Source: Gamarada debralockiae (lineage: Eukaryota; Ascomycota; Leotiomycetes; Helotiales; Hyphodiscaceae). Taken from it: a stretch of DNA of 11,336 nucleotides. This document shows positions 8,663 to 11,336 of this stretch, one piece after another. Location: NCBI GenBank assembly GCA_002803225.1, contig NXFV01000029.1:1-11336 (forward strand), in the 5' to 3' direction. Position 1 is the stretch's first letter. Each line of letters starts with the position of its first letter. Below the pieces are notes generated by a model that saw only the letters and a list, made by a program, of their open reading frames with translations, was not told the origin of the DNA and searched no databases. The position numbers and the translations under genes were made by a program.

Positions 8663-10117
8663 ATGGCAACTTCGGCAAGTCACACCACGGGCCGCTCGCT
8701 CTTCTTGGGGAGTTTTATTCATAGCAAGAGCTTGGAGGAATTGGAGTTTTTGCATGATACGGCAGTTTTCGTTGATGAGAAAGGCGTCATTGTTGCGATA
8801 GAGCCGAAATGCGATGTGGCGAAAGCTGAAGAAGTTTTGTTCCCTAAGTTAGGGTGGACGAAGGGAGACGTCACTGTGAAGGTTGCCAAACCAGGACAAT
8901 TCTTCTTCCCCGGATTCATAGGTCTGTCCTCCCCTTCCCTCTATTCACCTAACTCTCACTAATGAAATCCAGATACACACATCCATGCCTCCCAATACCC
9001 CAACGCAGGCATCTTCGGGAAATCCACGCTTCTGGATTGGTTGAATACTTATACTTTCCCCATGGAAGCCTCTCTGTCCAACCTCACCAAAGCCAAAACA
9101 GTCTACTCGCGCTGCATCCAACGGACCCTCTCCCACGGAACAACCACAGCCTCGTACTACGCCACCATCGATGTCTCGGCCACCAACCTCCTAGCAGACC
9201 TCTGTCTCTCCTTCGGCCAACGAGCTTTCATAGGCCGCTGCTGCATGGACACTCTATCCCCCGATTTCTACCGGGACAAGTCAGCCGCCTCATCCCTCGC
9301 CGATACCAAAGCAACTATTTCCCATATCGCCAGCATCGATCCAGAACATAAGCTAGTTTCGCCTATCATTACCCCGCGCTTCGCGCCCTCTTGCTCCAGC
9401 GAATTGATGACTAGTCTTGGAGCGCTGCAAAAGGAAACTGATTTACCAGTCCAAACGCACATCTCAGAGAACAAAAACGAAGTCGCGCTCGTCGCATCCC
9501 TGTTCCCCTCTCACGCGTCTTACACACACGTATACGACGACCACGGACTTCTCGGGCCCAAAACGATTCTCGCGCATTGTGTGCATTTGACTGAAGAGGA
9601 AGTGGATTTAATCAAGTCGAGGAATGCGAAGATAAGCCATTGTCCTGTCAGCAATTCCGCTATTACGTCTGGGACGGCGAAGGTGAGGTGGTTGCTGGAG
9701 AAGGGTGTGGAGATTGGGTTGGGCACTGATATGAGTGGTGGGTATAGTCCGAGTATTTTAGAGGCTGCGAGGCAGGCTAGTTTGGTTAGTAGACATGTGG
9801 CGATGGAGGGGGACGATAAAGCGAAGCTTAGTATTGAGGAGGTATTGTACCTTGGGACGAGAGGAGGAGCGAAGGTTGTTGGGTTAGGTGAGAAGATTGG
9901 CGGATTTGGACTGGGTATGGAGTGGGATGCGCAACTTATTGGGTTTGGGAATGTGGAGGAGGATGAGTTTGAGAGTGGGGTTGATATGGGAGCTGTGGAT
10001 ATTTTTGGATGGGAGACGTGGGATGAGAGGGTTGCGAAGTGGATTTATAACGGGGATGATAGGAATACGCTTGCTGTTTGGGTTAAGGGGAGGTTGGTGC
10101 ATGAGAGGAGATTTTAG
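8663..10117 (+). CDS. Guanine deaminase
   Basis: This cytosolic zinc amidohydrolase converts guanine to xanthine and ammonia, feeding purine catabolism and releasing nitrogen. Exons are 8663-8921 and 8973-10117, joined over a 51-bp intron (GTCTGT donor, CTAAT branch motif, CAG acceptor), giving 467 residues against 454 in human and 489 in yeast. The join creates FPGF-IDTHIHASQYPN. All metal ligands are present: His89 and His91 (HxH), His249 in THISEN, His288 in ILAHCVH, and Asp339 in GLGTDMSGG. Arg222 in TPRFAPSCS corresponds to the human guanine-binding arginine. The spacing matches the human enzyme throughout. The start is the first ATG in frame; a preceding open stretch lacks an ATG. Base composition is a mosaic: exon 1 and the last 0.5 kb are G/T-rich on the coding strand, while the part between is C-rich. 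The yeast homologue is GUD1. Confidence 0.95.
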
Positions 10118-10692
10118 AATTTCTTTAGGGATGTTAGGTATAGATAGCGTTATATATCTGATATGATTTGGATATTTGACAGAGCGTAGACTTTGCTGGG
10201 AATCGGAGGTCTTTTGTGCCAAGGCATGCGGACGATGCCTGCGGATGGAGGATTTTGAATTGCCCATTTGTTTTGGACGATTCGGGGTAGACATCTCCTC
10301 CCTCTTCGAGTCTGTTCGGAAGGTCACCAATCCAGGCGCTCTTGCCACAATTGGTACGGGTTCCAATCTTTCAACGAATTCGAACGATGGAGGCTTTGAC
10401 CTATGATTATGTGACAAAAAGACGGTTCGGGATCTTATATCTCTAACTCGGCTCTTCTAATCTCCGAACGCATTCAAAGTCACGATCCTCCAGACCAGTC
10501 CTTTGGGAATCTTCCTCCGAGCACAATGCCTCCCCCGATCGGATCCCTTGACCCAAAATTCTTCTCTAAGCCCTCAAAATGTCATAACTGTTATCGCCTC
10601 CCCCCTCACTGTCAATAAATCTGTCACTGTCACTGTCACTGTCACGTTGTCGATCCATGTGCAGTCAGCGATTCTTGTTGGTTGGAACTGCC
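10118..10692. other. Intergenic between guanine deaminase and transposon
   Basis: This contains the guanine deaminase 3' UTR and no supported gene. Frames such as 10176-10406 (plus) and the minus-strand run from 10417 to 9884 lack recognisable motifs. The only structured element is the hexanucleotide repeat at 10621-10645. Confidence 0.6.
10621..10645 (+). repeat. CTGTCA microsatellite
   Basis: There are four perfect tandem copies of the hexamer CTGTCA plus one extra C. It lies about 50 bp before the transposon. It is likely to vary in length between strains. Confidence 0.9.
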
Positions 10693-10694
10693 TA
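10693..10694. other. TA target site of transposon
   Basis: A TA dinucleotide sits directly before the terminal CAGTAAAATC, as expected for Tc1/mariner/pogo insertions, which duplicate TA. The partner TA would lie beyond the right edge. Confidence 0.55.
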
Positions 10695-10782
10695 CAGTAA
10701 AATCTGGCTATAACGAACCTCTAAAATCCCTTCCAATATTCGTTATATAGAGATTTTCGGTATAGCGAGATAAATCACGTGC
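10695..10782 (+). repeat. Left terminal repeat with internal inverted modules
   Basis: The forward CTATAACGAA and the reverse TTCGTTATATAG could pair as a hairpin around the CTCTAAAATCCC stretch, followed by a third related module. Repeated subterminal motifs are typical transposase-binding sites. The span ends where the transposase remnant's stop codon begins. Confidence 0.65.
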
Positions 10783-11067
10783 TTAATTTGTATTACTCAG
10801 CCAATTCCTAAGAGTCCCCTGTAGTAAGCCCGCTGTTCTATCAGCCAGATAGACCCTCTCTTGGGCCCTTAAAATACGCCCAAAATCACTATCCGCTTCT
10901 ACTTGTTGCTCCTCATATACACATAGGATTCCTATGGCTTTAAGGGCCTTAGAATTAAAGAGACTTGCTCTTCAACTTCCTCATTACTCTCTGTCTCTCT
11001 CTGCTTGGTAACGCGCTACAATTGCTTCAATTATCCCATCAGACTGCTCTATAACCTTTAAGACCTT
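10783..11067 (-). pseudogene. Remnant of pogo/CENP-B-like transposase C-terminus
   Basis: On the minus strand, 10971-10783 is open for 62 codons and contains ALKAIGILCVYEEQQ followed by RILRAQERV. This fits the C-terminal helix pattern of DDE_1 (pogo/Tigger/jerky) transposases (AL-x-AL-x-x-L-x-x-Y-x-EQQ). Its TAA lies directly inside the terminal repeat, as expected. Upstream, in another frame (11067-10984), SDGIIEAIVARYQAE resembles the acidic linker with the 'DxEIVEAV' motif that precedes those helices, and a third frame carries ESNEEVEEQVS. Linking them needs at least two frameshifts, and in-frame stops interrupt the rest. No DDE catalytic domain or N-terminal DNA-binding domain is recognisable between 11067 and the edge. 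There is no ATG, so it is not expressed as an enzyme. Confidence 0.6.
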
Positions 11068-11336
11068 CTATTTTGGATACTTTGTGCATTTCTAATTTGC
11101 ATCAAAAAACGCTGTGTCAAGGTATAGATATTTCGAGGAAAAAGGATATCTGAAATTGTTGATTTTGAAATGCGTTCACTATATTGTAACTAAAACCAGG
11201 TCTACAGAGCATTATATTTAGGTTTAGGAAGGGTAGCAGACTGATAATATGCTCTTAGCGCATGCTTTTGGGCATTGGTTTTCCCAATTCGAGCTATTTT
11301 TGAGTGTAAAAAGATGAATTTGGATATAACGAATTT

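Larger units (their letters stand above)
10695..11336 (-). mobile_element. Degenerate pogo/Tigger-type DNA transposon, right end outside window
   Basis: The left terminus begins CAGTAAAATC after TA. The first 80 bp are built from related modules: CTATAACGAA forward (about 10708-10717), and two inverted copies with cores TTCGTTATATAG (10739-10750) and CGGTATAGCGAGAT (10758-10771). At the right edge ATATAACGAAT appears again (about 11324-11334). It is in the orientation expected of an inner module of the opposite terminus, so the element probably ends just outside the window at roughly 0.7 kb. That is too short for a full transposase of this class (about 500 residues), so this would be an internally deleted or decayed copy. 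A transposase remnant on the minus strand supports the class. A longer element running past the edge cannot be excluded. Confidence 0.7.

Noticed and set aside
9884..10417. Minus-strand frame of about 177 codons
   Set aside because: It opens at a TTG, runs antisense into the G/T-rich end of guanine deaminase, and its Pro/Asn/Ile-rich content is explained by that composition.

Overview
The window reads as nuclear DNA of a filamentous ascomycete. The protein sequences are Pezizomycotina-like, and a Helotiales/Leotiomycetes member is my best guess, made from memory of similar proteins and not from a search. Genes are interrupted by short GT-AG introns (47 to 79 bp, one of 171 bp) with fungal branch-point motifs (CTAAC, CTAAT, CTGAC, CTGAT). 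All exon joins below were worked out by hand from reading frame and splice signals.

Layout from left to right. 1-710: no gene I can support, but there is a GC-rich palindrome near the left edge and some open minus-strand reading. 711-1374 (minus): mitochondrial inner membrane protease subunit 2, two exons. 1668-2815 (minus): translation initiation factor eIF2 alpha, five exons, with the regulatory serine in its conserved context. 2816-3223: a divergent promoter of about 0.4 kb carrying a CRE-like site and a short upstream ORF in front of the next gene. 3224-8085 (plus): NTE1, a large membrane-bound lysophospholipase/patatin of the neuropathy target esterase family, three exons, 1547 residues. 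8086-8662: intergenic promoter with a CGG-N6-CCG site, a CCAAT box and a TATA box. 8663-10117 (plus): guanine deaminase, two exons, 467 residues, all metal ligands present. 10118-10692: non-coding, with a hexanucleotide microsatellite. 10693 to the right edge: a decayed pogo/Tigger-type DNA transposon. It has a TA target site, a left terminal repeat built of repeated modules, and a frameshifted remnant of the transposase C-terminus.

The genes are independent housekeeping functions: organelle protein maturation, translation initiation and its stress control, phosphatidylcholine turnover at the ER, and purine catabolism. They do not form a cluster or a common pathway. The most useful items for a second look are a non-YAG (AAG) 3' splice site forced by the reading frame in eIF2 alpha, an upstream ORF before NTE1, a candidate purine-regulator site before guanine deaminase, the abrupt strand-composition mosaic inside guanine deaminase, and the transposon end. 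I found no evidence of a previously undescribed biological system.
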